Shown here piece by piece: positions 13,189-33,606 of a stretch of 60,000 nt of DNA; positions within the stretch are counted from its first letter, which is position 1; every line of letters begins with the position of its first letter. The stretch is from Tubulanus polymorphus (taxonomy: Eukaryota > Nemertea > Palaeonemertea > Tubulaniformes > Tubulanidae): positions 7,150,001-7,210,000 of the forward strand of contig NC_134029.1 in assembly GCF_964204645.1 (NCBI RefSeq), read 5' to 3'. The translations under genes were made by a program, and so were the position numbers. Below the pieces are notes generated by a model that did no database searches, was not told where the DNA came from, and saw only the letters and a program-made list of their open reading frames with translations.

Positions 13189-16100
13189 CCCCATTTGTTT
13201 ATCGGTATAAAATGCGTATTGACGTCTGCTTAATGGCGGGTCGAATTCTAGGTCGATCCCCTATACAGTGTCAAGAAGGTGCAGTAATGAAGCCATATTG
13301 TCCACTGGGAGAGGCAGGATGTTGCCCGTTATTCCTTATATCATATCCTCGCATCTTTCCCAACAACACCTTCGAATCGATGCGTTGAATGGTGATATAA
13401 TGATATCGTTAATCTATACATCGTGAATTGTTGCTTCGTCAGAATATCTCGACATGGCGATAGAAATGGCTTCATTTCTTCAACCAACACTGTGCTCCAC
13501 ATTCACCGTCCCGAAAACGCGGTTTCTCACAGCAAAGATTGTTGATTATTCATTCAACTATCTTGATTTATGATTGATGAACATCGAAACTTTCAGTTTC
13601 ATATATCTATGCATGAAGTATTTATAGCATCGCTTGTTCATAAAATGTCCATACTAATAGGCCACAAAGATCGAAGCGTCGGTATATCTAATGAATGGGT
13701 TGCATATTCTGGCAGAGTCACCGGCATTTTTTCGACTACCTCGTTATCTAGTTATCTTTAAAACGACTGCGCTGTTCGGTAAATAAGCATTTCCACGTCA
13801 CGGCAGTATCTGGTGTCGTGAAGTCGTAAGACAGTGCTGCCTAGACAGGATTCATTACACGCTCCGTCGCTACGTAACAAACAATTGTCTGGAAATTTGT
13901 CAATCACGCTAACCGAGAGAGGACCGCGCATAGGGCGCGTTGATCGATACCGACAGACTTCTCTTCATAAAATTGGATGAGCCGGATACGGTCCCATCGA
14001 TTCGCCGTATTGAATACCCGCGTGTTTCCAAGACAACATACCAAATCACCCCTGCAGTGGCGTGAAAATCGTTAACTAACCCCTGATTTACTCTTGACCC
14101 GAACAGGACAGGACAAAATTAATGGCCGTATTTGAGATTTCTCTCCGAATCTCCCGTTCAAATGATAACAAGAAAATTAACCTGTTCAATATATTTACTA
14201 CATATATACTACAATGATGATTTAAAGTTGTTTACGAATTTTGTTAACACGAAAGTTGAGATTTTCACCGAAAATGTCTGATCAATAATTTTGTAATCAA
14301 AATATGAAATAAAACATTATTAAATACACGAGATTGATGCGTAATTAAAAATCGTAAACATAGGCGAAAATAAGATGAAATGGTTAGTCACGAACCGTAA
14401 ATTGAATACCGCGTAGGATTTAGATAATTGGGGTGTGTCTTATTCCCTGGGATAGGTTATATAGTCTCCCGGGAAGACGCAGTAGCGTTTATCGCCGGCG
14501 CTTATCCAATCGATCGTATTATGACAATTTGGAATGTCGTATATTTGAAATGCAATTCATCAACGCAACAACAGGCGTTTGATCTATATACACCGCAGAG
14601 AGAGAGGTGATCGAATTTCTGCGTATGATATTACACTATCATATACCCCGATTACTGTTCCTCTGATTATGTAATAATGATATTATCATCAGATATTTAC
14701 CATTGATTTTCGGTACGGATTTCGATACGAGCGAATGAATGACTTTCAATATGACCGAATATTCGCGTAGAGTCGATACGCTTTCGGCGAGCGAAATCAA
14801 AAGGAGCTTGGTTTTGGTTCGTTTAGTTACCTAAACGTTGGTGGTAAGCTTTAATAATCGGACGGTCTTAAAAATATCCGTTCGCGAAACTTAACCACAC
14901 AGACAGGTTACTGACTTGGTTTTGGTATGTCCACTTCGACTGGTCCGGAAAATAGATTTACTCGGCTCATGGCGAATACGGAATTTCGGGCGGGGGAAGT
15001 GTACAAGCGGTAATGGTGATTTAGTCCTCTAGTGGGAAATAAAGCTTCATCACCGTGATAAGTCTCTGTATCCCTCCGACACGTGCGGAGTTTGTTTACG
15101 TCCACCGGATTTCATATTCGTACGTACATTGTTAACTCACGTTTTCTGGCTATTAATTACGCGTTGGTAAATTGTATCGTTAATCTTCCGGTGGAAGCGT
15201 ACTTCCGCTAGGCCTATCCTATATCAGTCAATATAGGTGTATAGTATAGCACATCCTTTATTTCTGTCTCTACAGTGTGGTTACTGGTAAACGAAATAGA
15301 ATATATATTGAATGTATCAGTCGTTTTTCGAGATAAGGGATTCGTTATATCTATTCATTTCATTTATCTATCTTATATTTCATTCATTACCTTGTGGCCA
15401 GTTCTATTCAGAATTGTATGCTCTTTTCGATAAGATATGATTCGAGCGTATGACGCTTGCATGTCATATAACAGCATTATATAGAAGAGTTGATTTCTAA
15501 TTTTGGTATGTACTTAATCGAACTCGTACATCGGTATCATGATTACTTCTTACTTTGCTTTGCCGCACTCTGGGGAGATGTAACATCCGAGCGATACCTC
15601 AATGATACCAATACTACGCTCAATCAAACGGTATTGATAGACAAATCTGTTTAATTGGGCGTTTCATTTTTCCTATCACATGCATGGATATAGACATTCT
15701 CGCTTGCCTCCCAACGAGGCTCACGCTCACACAAACCCTTGCCGCAAACCCTTCATTAGTTTATTCCGTTGCCCAAGATTACTTGGGTGGACCGGTAGCC
15801 GCTAAGCGACCACTAGTCTATATATCAAACCAATCAGATCATGTTGTTTTCCACGCATCTGATTAGCTAGATATGTAGACTGGTGGACACTTATCGGCAA
15901 CTTGTCCATCCAAGGTGTATTGGGCTCTGAATACACCAATGAATATTTTTGGCCAAGGTCTGTCTTGGCGTGAGCTTCGGTGGGCGACAATCAAACCCTG
16001 TCCAGCAAGTTGAGAATTGAAGAATTGAAAATATCTCATCGATTAAAACAGTGTATAATGTGTATAGTCAAATATGGTTTGAATTCTTTCAGGTGCGTGC

Positions 16101-18674
16101 TGAATCCAGAACGCTGAATGAATGACTACAGAAAATGGATTGCAGCCATCGATAGGCCCTCTTCGACGTCTGTCCATACTATCACTGAGATCGCGCAATT
16201 CTGTGCATATATCACAAGAGGAACTTCTCCTGCTAGATGACTGCAAACGGGTGAGACATACATACATCAAATCATTTATTCTGTGTTGGTAAACGATTTC
16301 GTGTTGCGACAGAATATAGAAATGTGTGACACGTAACAAGTCGATAACAAACGATGCCTTGATGAACAAAACCAACAGTTGATGATTTGACAATTAATTT
16401 TTTCTGACAGGTTCGAGGTTTTGTCGAAAATTCATCATGGGAGAAATGAAAATAGTTTTTCATTTCGCTCATGGTGAAGTTTAATACACAAAACTTCGAA
16501 CTTGTCTGAAAATAAATTGCCTAATCATCAACTGTTGGCTTTGTTCATTAAAGGCATCGTTGCCATAAATGTCTATATTCTGTCAGATTTTGGTGATTTA
16601 CGGACGAGGATTTCTACCTCGTCGAAGGGAACGACCACCACACGAAATCCATTGAATATTACACCGAGTCTGCGGTAATTTATTGTTTCCGCTGCCGATG
16701 ATGAATTATTCTTGCTTCACCAAGCAATTATCGGCCAATGACCCGACCGTAAGCGATTCTCAACGATCCGTCCCAGAATACAACCATATGTCGCCACACT
16801 GGGATTTGTTTTCGTCGGCAATAAATGCGGTCAGGGCCCCAGTACGATTACTGCCTGCGTTCTGATTGCAGTCAATCATAAGTCAACGAATCGAGCAGTA
16901 GCTCTCGAGATTTGATGGTTTTGACGGAAACTCGCTTCAACCTGTGGAACGCATCAGATTTTGCAATTAATGCTACGGTTTATATCGTTGTTACTGCACC
17001 ACATAGCTGCTAGGTTAAAGATATTAACGGTTGTTAATATACCATACCCGGTCTATATAATCGGTATACAATATTTTATGATGTATTAACCGTTTCCACC
17101 AGGATTGTGCTTAAAACTGGTAACCGATAAGATGTAATTTTTGAAGAGGAAAAAACGGTCTTATTGTGATATAATACATTCACGTAAATGTACCAGTCAC
17201 ATCAGGTTCGAAACCCCGACAATAAACGATTTTTAATTTCCAAAGGTTTGTATATTAATAATGCTGCTAGGCAGAAAACCCGTTATCGTTATAACGAGTT
17301 CTATATTACCCGCGTATGAAATATAAGTCCGTCGACAACTTTACCCGGAACACCCGCAAGCGACAGATATGATTGTATCTGGGAATATGATACAAAACAT
17401 AAACAAAATGAATGAGCCAAGCCCTTGTGTTCTATTTTAGGGAACTCTGTCGTACGGCACGGCGATGATCCGTGACAATCTCATATCATAGTCTCGGTAT
17501 CAATTTTGAATTGATCTAGAATCAATTAATATGTACGCAAGACAGCGATATTTTGGAAATACGAAGATATCATGTACATCACACACAAAAAAAAAACATT
17601 TAAGATGCGCGCAATATATAGACAAAAAGCGGAATTTTCAAATATTTTGTAATGAGGTTTAATATCATAGAGATAACCGTTTCAATGATCGCAGCAAATT
17701 CTAGCTGCTCCAATCAAGGGAAAATTTTAGATCTACGCGTAATAAGGTTCCAACAACATTAAGCCTTCGGTTCAAATCACCAGGTAAAATCGACAGAAAT
17801 AGCCAACTGTCACATTCGTCTGTTCATCTGACACGTGCCGAGTTCTAATTTACTGCACTTTCATTGATTATTGACCGGTGAGTTTAGAAAGGTTATAGCC
17901 GATTATTGGTGAAATAAATGATATCATTTTGGCAATAATCTTATCACGATCGAGGAATGCTTGGCTCACGGACGCGCGTGACCAACACATCTTACGAACG
18001 AGGCCGCAGAGAAATTCGTCTCGTATTTTGCCCCCGTTATTGCAAACAAGAATGTCGATCATCAGTTACCAACTGATGACAGAGAGGGGGCGGGGAGGGA
18101 AAACAGTGAGTGGGGGTAGTAAAACATAACACAATCAATCAGAAAATCAATGACTGAAATTTACCAATCATCCGACCAAATAACAGCCCATCAATCAATT
18201 TAATCATTACTCAGCCTGACTGCTAGATTTTCATTTCCCTATCGCGTCTTTTATATTTCCGATATCGGTAACAAGCGTTTAACGTACATAAACTTGTGTA
18301 ATATTCTCCGATAGAATGATTCTATTTGATTCTATTTGATAAAGATATTGCCCAATTTTTGCCGCCGAATATGTAAAAGATATATGAAACGGTAAGCGGC
18401 ATTGAATCTGCGGCGTATATATAATAGACATTCCTATAGACCTTACCGCCTATAAACTCGGATTGATTAGAAAATGTTCTTCTAGAGCTTGATTTAATAG
18501 TCTAAATATTATTAAGGTAATTATTGTATCTTATTTGATCATAATCAGCCCTTTTGCAAAGCGGTTGTGTGCCGCGGGGAGCGCGAACAGAATTTTCTAC
18601 CCATTTAACCATAAGGTCATTCCTAACTCTATACAGTGGCTCCCTGATTTCAATCGATTTCTTTCTTTTTTTAG
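12187..18674. other. Intergenic or 5' intronic DNA, no gene recognised
   Basis: I find no exon that I can support. The stretch is CpG-rich and AT-rich, with only short open frames. Because the first visible R7BP exon starts immediately behind a strong splice acceptor at 18,675, this region is probably at least partly an intron of that gene, with an unseen upstream exon here or outside the window. Confidence 0.5.
13123..13185. repeat. (AT)n microsatellite
   Basis: About 63 bp of uninterrupted AT dinucleotide. The Tyr-Ile-Tyr-Ile open frame around 13,110 is an artefact of this tract. Confidence 0.97.
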
Positions 18675-21600
18675 ATGGTTAAGGAGATAAACCGACGGGT
18701 AGCGACGTTCAGAGATGTGCTCGTTTCAGTCGGAAGCGTCGAACGAGACTCGACTCAGGTCAGGGAAGAACTCGCCAAGCTCAGAAAGCAATGTATAGAT
18801 TTGTGTAGGAAAGCGAAGACGAGAATGTTGCCGACAGTTCGCAGGTACAAATGAATGATACACGATAAATATTCATTGGTAAGGTGTTGCGGTACCTTTG
18901 AATGAAAGCTGACCTTTTTAACTAGTATATATATATATACGTTTCTTTCCCAGCAAGCATAGACATTAGTTTATAGACAATTTCTGGATTGTTTGGATTA
19001 CTAATTTCCCAAAGGTGGCCATAGCTTAGTCCATCAGCAACATTGGACACCAATCATGTCGTTTGCTCGGTAATTTTTATTTGAACATTTCATTGCTCAA
19101 TAAGCACGGTATGGTAACGAAACTCTTACTCCACCGGCGTATAATATAATACCAAAGTTGCCAATCGTCAGCTTCAAGAGTCGGAAGCCCTCTGGAAGCA
19201 TTCTCCCGTCGGATATCACAGCGTTGCTCTCGGGACGAGTTGGTGGCTAATTCGGGTCACACCGAATTTTTCGACCATCAAAAATCTGAAGACAAATTTG
19301 ATAGCGAGAGAAAAAAAATATTTACTTGAGAAAACAATAATTTATTAACATATTTTTTACAAATCATTTTGCTTTCTCGCGTTATTGGTGGGGTGAGAAA
19401 ACAAGTTATTTTGTTTTCTCGCCTGAAATATTTGAGAGAGAAGAGTCAACTAAGTTAGCTACTGCCGTAAAATACTCAAACTATAATTCCTAAACAAATA
19501 CTTCGCGAGTCTCTTCGTGTTCCAGAATCGTTGCTTTGAAATATCGGCTGTGTATAACGAGATACGACTTACACGATTTATACCACGGTGAATGTATACA
19601 TATAACGCATGATTGCTATATCCGACATTACCCGTCGCATAAGAGATGTTTTCGGATCGGACAAGCAATAATTCTACGCTCTTTCTCATCTCGTGTATAG
19701 CTGTAATTTATACATGTTTACCAGTAACCTACAATAATTGCCGATCAGAATGTCTCGGCGTGCCGCAAATACCTATTGAAGCGCTTCTTCCGCATCGCAT
19801 ATAGAAAGAAATTCGACATTACAAAGATATATAACGAGATTCCCTCAATAATGACGAAAAAATAAAGTCCGAAGATGCTTCCTTGAGCTGGTAGTTTATT
19901 CGACGTTTCGACTAGGAATATTGAGTTACAACAGAAAATTATGAAATATGTATATACAATCCAGAACAAAGAGACTAATGAAAGTAATTACGAGTAATAA
20001 AAACTGAGGAATGATATAACATAGAAACAGTTACCAGCTAAAATGAATACAACGAGACAAGTGATAGTAAACGTTTATTTGACGCACGAGCTTTCGCTAT
20101 AAATGTATAGTAGCTTCAGCAGGTGAACACATTTTCGGACTTGATGTTTTCCGTCATTATTGGGGGATTCTCGTTATATTATTGTCACAACACGGGTATC
20201 GTGTCTACGGAGCCCTTTCGAACGAAAAGATTATTTCGTTTTCGAACGAAAAAGAAATTATTTATTTCTTTCTCACCATGTCCCCTCCGGGGCTCCGTAA
20301 GTGTCTTATTAATCGTGATCGACATTACAAAATATCCTGAAGATGACAATTAGGTTATAGTCGAAATGTCGAATCAATAGATTATTAGCTTTAAGGAAAC
20401 TTTCTCGTTACATCAGTGTGGGATTCTCTATAATATATCGACATATCACGCGGGTTCTTTCACGCGAAGTCCAGACGTATTTAATTTCTATCATGAAGCG
20501 TCGACGCGAAAATCCAATCAATAAATTGCAAACTCAACCTGTAAAGACTCTTTGGGATAAGTCTTGGATTCTTATAAGGTTTCTTTCGAATCCTGGCATT
20601 CCTGGTAATCTATACGACTGTTTGTGAATTTGGCAACGAGCGTTTGTTTGATTTCACCGTCCTCCAATCATCGTTAGTTTCGATAAAAAGATTTCCATGT
20701 ATATAAATGATTCTTGCATCACTTGAACTGGTGCAAACACTGTTTTCCCATACGTTCGGTATACTCCAGAATGAATAAGAAAAATAGTATTAAATAGTAG
20801 CATTTCACTGGGGTTGGTCAGATACATGTGACGATCAGGAAAATTGGAACCCTTTAACCAATTTACCGGCTTGAATGTCCGAGTTGACCGGTAAGGATGA
20901 GTCTTTGATATTCATTTGGTATACACGAATCGTCCGATATTCATTTCTCGTATACGAATTCATTAATCAATCCAAGGCCGAATGCGAGCGATCGCCTCAT
21001 TTTCTTCTCTCGGAGATTATATCTATACATATACACAGCCCGGGTTACCTGGTGAATTAATCATTTCAGACGCGTTTTCGGCACCGAAATCTGACACTAA
21101 TATCTTGAAAAGGTTCTCGGTGGCCTGTCGGCAATATGATCCAAGGTAATCCGCCGTATTATCGTCGATAACTCGATCGACTGTTATCTCGGAGACTAAC
21201 GACAATTTGATAGTTGGTAATTTTTCTCGGCGCCGAAGGACGTTTGTCAGCAGTCAGCGACATTATCTTTACTCGGCTCCTTCGCGCCAAAACAGCGGTA
21301 GGCCAGGAAACAGGACAGACACATTTTACGAATTTATTCTGGTTTATATTCAAATTCCTGGCGTTGTTCACGCCCGCAGGAGCGCATCTAGGAAATTTTG
21401 AAGGCCGGGGGCAGAAGAAAAGAAAAGGCATTTCTCGGATAAAGCAGCCATCTCAAGGGCCTCTAGCGGGATTCCATCCTCGGTGTTAAGATACTTTTGA
21501 AGAGATGCCTCCTAATATAAAAGATGCAAATTCCGAGAGAATGAGTATCAAATGTGCAAGTTATATCTTTGTCTTGACGAAAAGAACAGTGTAAAGGCTG

Positions 21601-23931
21601 GGGCCAGACACTGGAGACCACCACTTTAATCCGCCCATGATCCCCGACTGTTTTGGTCAGAATCCCCGTTTCAGATGTTCAAGAGAAAAATTGCTCGTTT
21701 CTGTACTTCGGAATCTCAACCCAAAACGTATCTCGATTTATATACATCATGATTAGTCATTCTCGTATCGTTTCAGTACGACACAAGAACAGAACGAACA
21801 ACTTTACAAGTATTTCAATCAATTTGTGATGTGTGTACAGCTATTCCACAATGAGTTGAAGATATCGTATTCACTGGTCAAATCATTTCCGGTACATTTA
21901 CCCGCCGACCAGACGACCGATTCGAAGACACCCGGTTGCTCTGATAGGCCATCAACAGCGAAAACAAGCCAACAGAGTAAAGACGTGCCAAGTAAGTAAA
22001 ATAGACTGTCACTACATTCCCCTAATTCAGGTCCCCTAATATCTTGTTTACATAATGTATATTAGCACAATATATCATAGTCCCAGTGCTACGTATGCTA
22101 GTGGATATGGAAGATATCTTATAGTTCCGGTAATATGTCACTTCCGCCAGTTATCGCACTCATATCATCCCGACAGAAAAAGAGTATGTTTAAATTTGAG
22201 AAGATATAGATACATGTAGAGGAAAATAATTGTTTAAGAATCAAAACCGTAAACAACAGATATACGCAAATAAAAAGCGTCGTTCTCTGTTTTCCAATCT
22301 CTCGATATTGTGGCATTGTTCAGAGTTGCTGCGTATCTCTGCATTGCTCTCTCTTTCAGATCTCTCGCTTTCAGATATATTAAAGACCGCGTGCGTCAAC
22401 TGTTTCACACGTTTTTGTGTCAGTACTGCGTGAAATTAGCGTGATAAATTATCACAAATGGATTCAGGTCTATGTGATAAGAAATCAATCAACTGTTTTC
22501 CAATTATACCGAGAGCGCAAAACTGGGAAAACCTAGTTCCAACCGTTACGAAACGAAGGCGCGTGTGTGGACCGAGAAAAATCGCCTTTAATCTATTTCG
22601 ATGAATGAGAATATTCTCCATGATATTCATCGATATTTGTAATATAGATTTTTGTTAATAAAGGTGCATGCAATCGATCACTATTGTAATATTTTTTCAT
22701 TCAATAGCTATATGTGTCGGCGGGGAACGTATCCAAATCAACATAAGCGATCCATCAAATAATGAGGTCGCCGCTGATTTGGGCGAAAGCGGCGAAGAAT
22801 CACCTCCAGTAGCCGAAATGGTCGATCCTGCTGAATTGGAGTACCCCGAACTTGGTCGCATCAGGAGGTAACTTTTTTTATAAGCGAGCAAAGAACTGGT
22901 CGGATAAGTCTCTTGCAAATAGTACCGAGCAAAGATCTGTAACCAACAAGTCCGGATTTATGTCCGAAAATAGGGAATCCACGGGCAAATATAAGTAACA
23001 TAGAGAAGAAAAGTCTTTAGCCTGGCATTAATGAGTTGCGTGAATAGGTCTTATTGAAGTAAAGATTAGGCATGGACGTATAAACTAGAGGATTAGTTAA
23101 GCAATTGCCTCGCGTCGTATTAACACTTATTTACCAAATGCCATAAAAAGTAATGAACACGCTTTCTCGAAAGGTTCCAGCCAGTCGAAGAAATTGCAAT
23201 GACTTCGTTCATTTGAATAAATTGTTCAATAATATTTTCAGGGAAACTCAGGAAGTACGTGATCTGCTTAGTGATATAGCTGATTTGATTCCTAAGTCTC
23301 CGACGCATAAAGGTAAATTGGTTTCAGTTGACTAGAACGCGAGATATGTACCGGTATCTCACAATGGCTCGCCGATGAATAGTGAATCTTAGATATTTGC
23401 TTGTAGTTTGCATAGTATCTGCAGGGATGGATCGAAGGGAAGGGTGCAGGGAAGGCGCCCTAAAATGTTACGTTGCCCTGAAATGCCACGCGGGAAAATG
23501 AGATGAAAAAAATTAAATCTAAAAAAGTTTAAATTCATGCTTGTCCTCGTATTTCCAAAAATGAGTTTATTTCTTTTCCGATTAGCTTTCTTTTGAGGTC
23601 TACTATTTAACTATTTGGGGGGGGGGGTAGGCCTACACCTCTCCCCTCTCCCCTATCCCCTATCCCCTCTCCCTCAGTCAAACCCTAGATCCGCCTCTGA
23701 GCCTACGTCTGAAATCAACCATGGTTTATCTGACTGGTTCCTCGATAATTGAACTTTTTGCCAGTCTTCCATTTGTAAATTTGAAAATAATTTTTTCCCG
23801 TTTTCTTTTCAGAAGAAATCCAGCCTACCGATGAGGCTTCGCCGAGCGGGCGTAAATCGAAATCTAAACACTCCAAAAGTCATCGAACTTCCTTAGGGAT
23901 GTGTTGTACGTGCAGACCGGATTATTTGTAA
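18675..23931 (+). CDS. RGS7BP: R7-RGS binding protein (R7BP/RGS7BP family), 5 coding exons, possibly lacking its first exon
   Basis: Exons are 18,675-18,844, 21,777-21,991, 22,708-22,867, 23,242-23,312 and 23,813-23,931, joined with phases 2, 1, 2, 1 to give 244 residues. The start MVKEINRRVATFRDVLVSVG matches the vertebrate R7BP stretch MVQEFNTQVALYRELVISIG in order and spacing, followed by the helical EEL.KLRKQC.DLCRKAK region. The C-terminus has a basic K/R/H-rich segment and then GMCCTCRPDYL. In the family this Cys pair plus basic patch is the palmitoylation-controlled membrane anchor. R7BP tethers R7-type RGS/Gbeta5 complexes to the plasma membrane to speed G-alpha(i/o) shut-off in neurons. 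A polypyrimidine tract and AG lie directly before the first ATG, so an upstream exon (5'UTR or a short N-terminus as in vertebrates) is expected. RGS9BP is a paralogue, but the Cys anchor rather than a transmembrane end favours R7BP. Confidence 0.88.
19370..19440. repeat. GAGAAAACAA palindromic repeat in R7BP intron 1
   Basis: The inverted pair GAGAAAACAA ... TTGTTTTCTC at about 19,395-19,421 sits among further TTTCTCGC copies. It has the same sequence theme as the hairpin element at 10.77-11.04 kb. Upstream (about 19,240) GTTGGTGGCTAATTCGG resembles that element's terminus, so this may be a diverged copy. Boundaries are uncertain. Confidence 0.45.
23422..23699. mobile_element. Possible hAT-like MITE in R7BP intron 4
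   Basis: The left end reads CAGGGATGGATC and the right end, reversed, CAGAGGCGGATCTAGGG. Similar CAGGGGC(A/G)GATC termini recur at about 5,364 and 50,250-50,470. The right half is C-rich low-complexity sequence (CTCCCCTATCCCC repeats). No target duplication is clear, so the call is tentative. Confidence 0.4.
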
Positions 23932-24258
23932 TAATGACATTTTGCATAAAAACTCATTGAGAGCTCTGATGTGCACGCGACTGCTTGCATATCGCCCACG
24001 AACAGGATGAGTGATCATAAAACCCGATCAAATTTGTCCGTGAAACTTGGTCCAGGTCGTATGGATGCATCGCTGAACGGCGAATGCGCAAGGGTTTCCG
24101 AGTTCTGACGGGTCCTGAGAGTATCGGAAATCTTTCTTGTATCGGTAATCAAACAGCTGCAGGCTCCACAATATATCGAACCGCGATGATCACTGTTGTG
24201 CACCGAAACAGAAAATAGACGTCAAACCAGCGTAAAATATTTGTCAGCGTTTTGTTTT

Positions 24259-24264
24259 AATAAA
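24259..24264 (+). promoter_or_regulatory. Polyadenylation signal of the R7BP gene
   Basis: AATAAA 328 bp downstream of the R7BP stop codon, in the expected orientation. No better signal lies closer. Confidence 0.55.
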
Positions 24265-25460
24265 CAGCCTTTACGAGAAGATTCATAAATGACATTCTTT
24301 AAAAACTGGCATACACGACTCAATTTAGATGCAGTTAATCAATCGCACATGAGTCATGAATCTGAAATGAAAAATATCGTATTCTCAAAACGAGTAGCGA
24401 ATGTATATATTCAATTGATTCATTCATTGAACTGAGTTCTACGTATGATTTAATCTTCCAACCCATGATACCGATCTAATGGATGATCATCTTATCAGGG
24501 TATATAATTGGAAACCAAACATTTCATATGGGGAATATTTATTTGAAAGCCACGTTTATATTTCGGAGGATTTCACATTAAGATTTGGATGATATATATG
24601 AAATATTAGCGGATGTTACTGCATTCCAGGGACACGATATAAACAATACGGAAATAGGCCCACCAGGCCGCCTACACTTTAGTCGCCAGCATAAAACCAC
24701 GCGGAATTTTATGCAGCCACTTTTTTGGGGCTGTCGTTGGATAAGTATGTAATTTTCGGTAAGAAATCAAAAAGACAGCGTGGAATTCGATTTGATTTGA
24801 TTTTGCGAGGGATCCTTGGTTTTCAACGACCGGCGCGTCCCTGATCTGCCTTCGTGCAGCTATTAACAGTAAAACTCTGCTTGTACATACGTAACACAGG
24901 CCGGATTCTTTTTTAGTACTATGAATTTTATCATCATTGTTCACTTCGAAGATTTAGGGATTTTTTTCTTATACAAATTCGGTCGAAATACACGTTCGTA
25001 TTCATCTGTATACATTATCAATAATCGAACTCGACTTAATCGATTTTTTTTCATCGACGTGATATATCGACGACGCAATCGCTAATGTGTACCAAGTAAT
25101 AGGTAATAACTGAAGCGCAACACCAAACTATAGGAAAAAATATGGATATGTATATATATACATGAAATATATATGATGAAAATCTTTCTCTTTAAATAAT
25201 CTGTTGAGTTTTTACTGTCTGTGCATGGTTTTGTTGACTTGGAAATCTGACCATACCAACACGACTTGCAAAATGGAAGATATGACCATTCGAAAGTTTC
25301 ACGACCTCTGGAAATCTAAATAGAAATTGATTGTCACAGGCTAAATTGATACCTCGTTTCCTAGTGCCGCTGTACTGCCCGGCTGCTATCTAACCTGGAT
25401 ATCTTTTTTAAATCATGATATAAAATAATTAAACCCTATAGAAAATAATTTCGCAAGATA

Positions 25461-25570
25461 GGGCCAAATTCATGAAAGCTTGCTGTTGTTAGTTACTAGT
25501 GTCAAGTTATAACTATGATTGATTAGAACAGACTAACTACGCTAAGCATTTCGTGAACTTGGCATTGGGT
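25461..25570. mobile_element. Small MITE of the GGGCC...TGAAA type
   Basis: The termini GGGCCAAATTCATGAAAGCTT and, reversed, CCCAATGCCAAGTTCACGAAA are imperfect inverted repeats about 110 bp apart. Similar ends bound the elements at 33,141-33,268 and 49,811-49,940. No coding capacity. Confidence 0.5.
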
Positions 25571-25628
25571 CTATTAAGAAGATTTTGTATTTGATTGGTT
25601 AGGTCTAAGGCTCATCCCTTGTCTAATA

Positions 25629-25802
25629 CAGAGCAACCTCGTTAAAACGAACCCAGATGCAAGCATTCATCGGATATTACAAGTATAAAATAGTGTCCCA
25701 AGTAAGACAATTTAATCATTTTCATACTAGATGTAACGCACTATCGGTTATAACGAACATATTTTCTGGTCCCGTGAAGTTCGTTGTAGCGAGGTTCCAG
25801 TG
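25629..25802. mobile_element. Mariner/pogo (Tigger)-like MITE
   Basis: The ends CAGAGCAACCTCGTTAAAACGAAC and, reversed, CACTGGAACCTCGCTACAACGAAC form about 24-bp imperfect inverted repeats. CAGTG..ACCTCG(C/T)TA.AACGAAC ends are typical of pogo/Tigger-derived non-autonomous elements (established knowledge). A TA dinucleotide adjoins the left end only. Confidence 0.65.
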
Positions 25803-27050
25803 AACATGTATTTAAAAAACCACTATCATTCCAGTTTCGGGATTTTTTGTCTCGATGTTTGTAATTGTAGCGCAGTAAGTCGGATAGTTGGCTGCGTGGT
25901 GTCCGCTTTAAATCGAAGCCAATGGCAAAGCAAGATCAGTGGACACGTCATGTTCGAATGCCACGAGAAGGGACAATCCCATACCTCCTCAGAATGAGTA
26001 AACAATGTCAAGCCACAAATATATTTCATTTCACCACATGCTTTATTATCAACACAATTAATATCAGGAATGTCGTTAGTTTCTCAATTTCACAAAATGA
26101 GTACAAAACCAAGAAATTTCAGTCTAACACATATTAGGCCTACCGATATGTACTACTGATGTACTTATTGGTATTATCAGTTGAGGTTCGACATTTTTTC
26201 AAAATCTTATTCATGGCACAAAACAATTAACATTTCAATGCTTATTTTGCGGCTGTGGGCATAGCAAGTAAAACTTCAAATCAAGCCATAGAGATTCATA
26301 GGAATTGCACACAAATAAATGGGTTAACTATACTTTATTTCACTACAAGAAAGCAGAAATCAAATTAATTTATCAATAAAGGTTTTGAATTATTAATTGC
26401 ATGAATTCCACAATTTTCATTCAAATGGCAAATTCCGTTTCGAAAAAGCAATAGATAGCACATACATTGAAGGTATGATTACCCGATATATTCGGAAACC
26501 GGTATACACAAGTTTTCAACGATATAAACTAGACGGTTAATTTCTTTCAAAGATTCATCATCCTGGGAGAAATACCTGGTAAACACGCTAACACTAAAAA
26601 AATACTTCATTCAGCCCTTCACCTCTCCCTGTGAAGATGAATCTTATTCTTAGTATCGTGGAAATAAACTCACAACTAGTTTATATATTTAGCACATTTG
26701 CTGTATTATTCAAAAGCAAATCGATGAACAGTATTTACAGATGGCACTAAATATGCAAGAATAAAACATTATTGTTGAAAAAAAATTTTCGGAATGTTTT
26801 GAGCAGCTGTTTTTTTTAATCAAGAAATGAAGGTTTCTAAATTGGTACAATAATACTAGTCATTCGATGATATTTTCAAATAGTCTACCGTAGTCTCCTA
26901 ATTAAAACGTGATTCGAAATTCGAAAAATGTTCCCCCTACACAGATACAATACCCATAGAAGTGACTTTCACATGATTTTACGAATTCGAGATGTTGATT
27001 CGGATGTTTACATCTTCGCCACGTCTGCACATGCCAGTCGTCAGACGACC

Positions 27051-33606
<6,556 letters not shown>

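Larger units (their letters stand above)
24265..27050. other. Spacer between R7BP and ALDH7A1 3' ends
   Basis: No gene recognised. The 3' UTRs of the two convergent genes must extend into this interval. It includes two small inverted-repeat elements listed separately (25,461-25,570 and 25,629-25,802). Open frames here are short and unconvincing. Confidence 0.5.
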
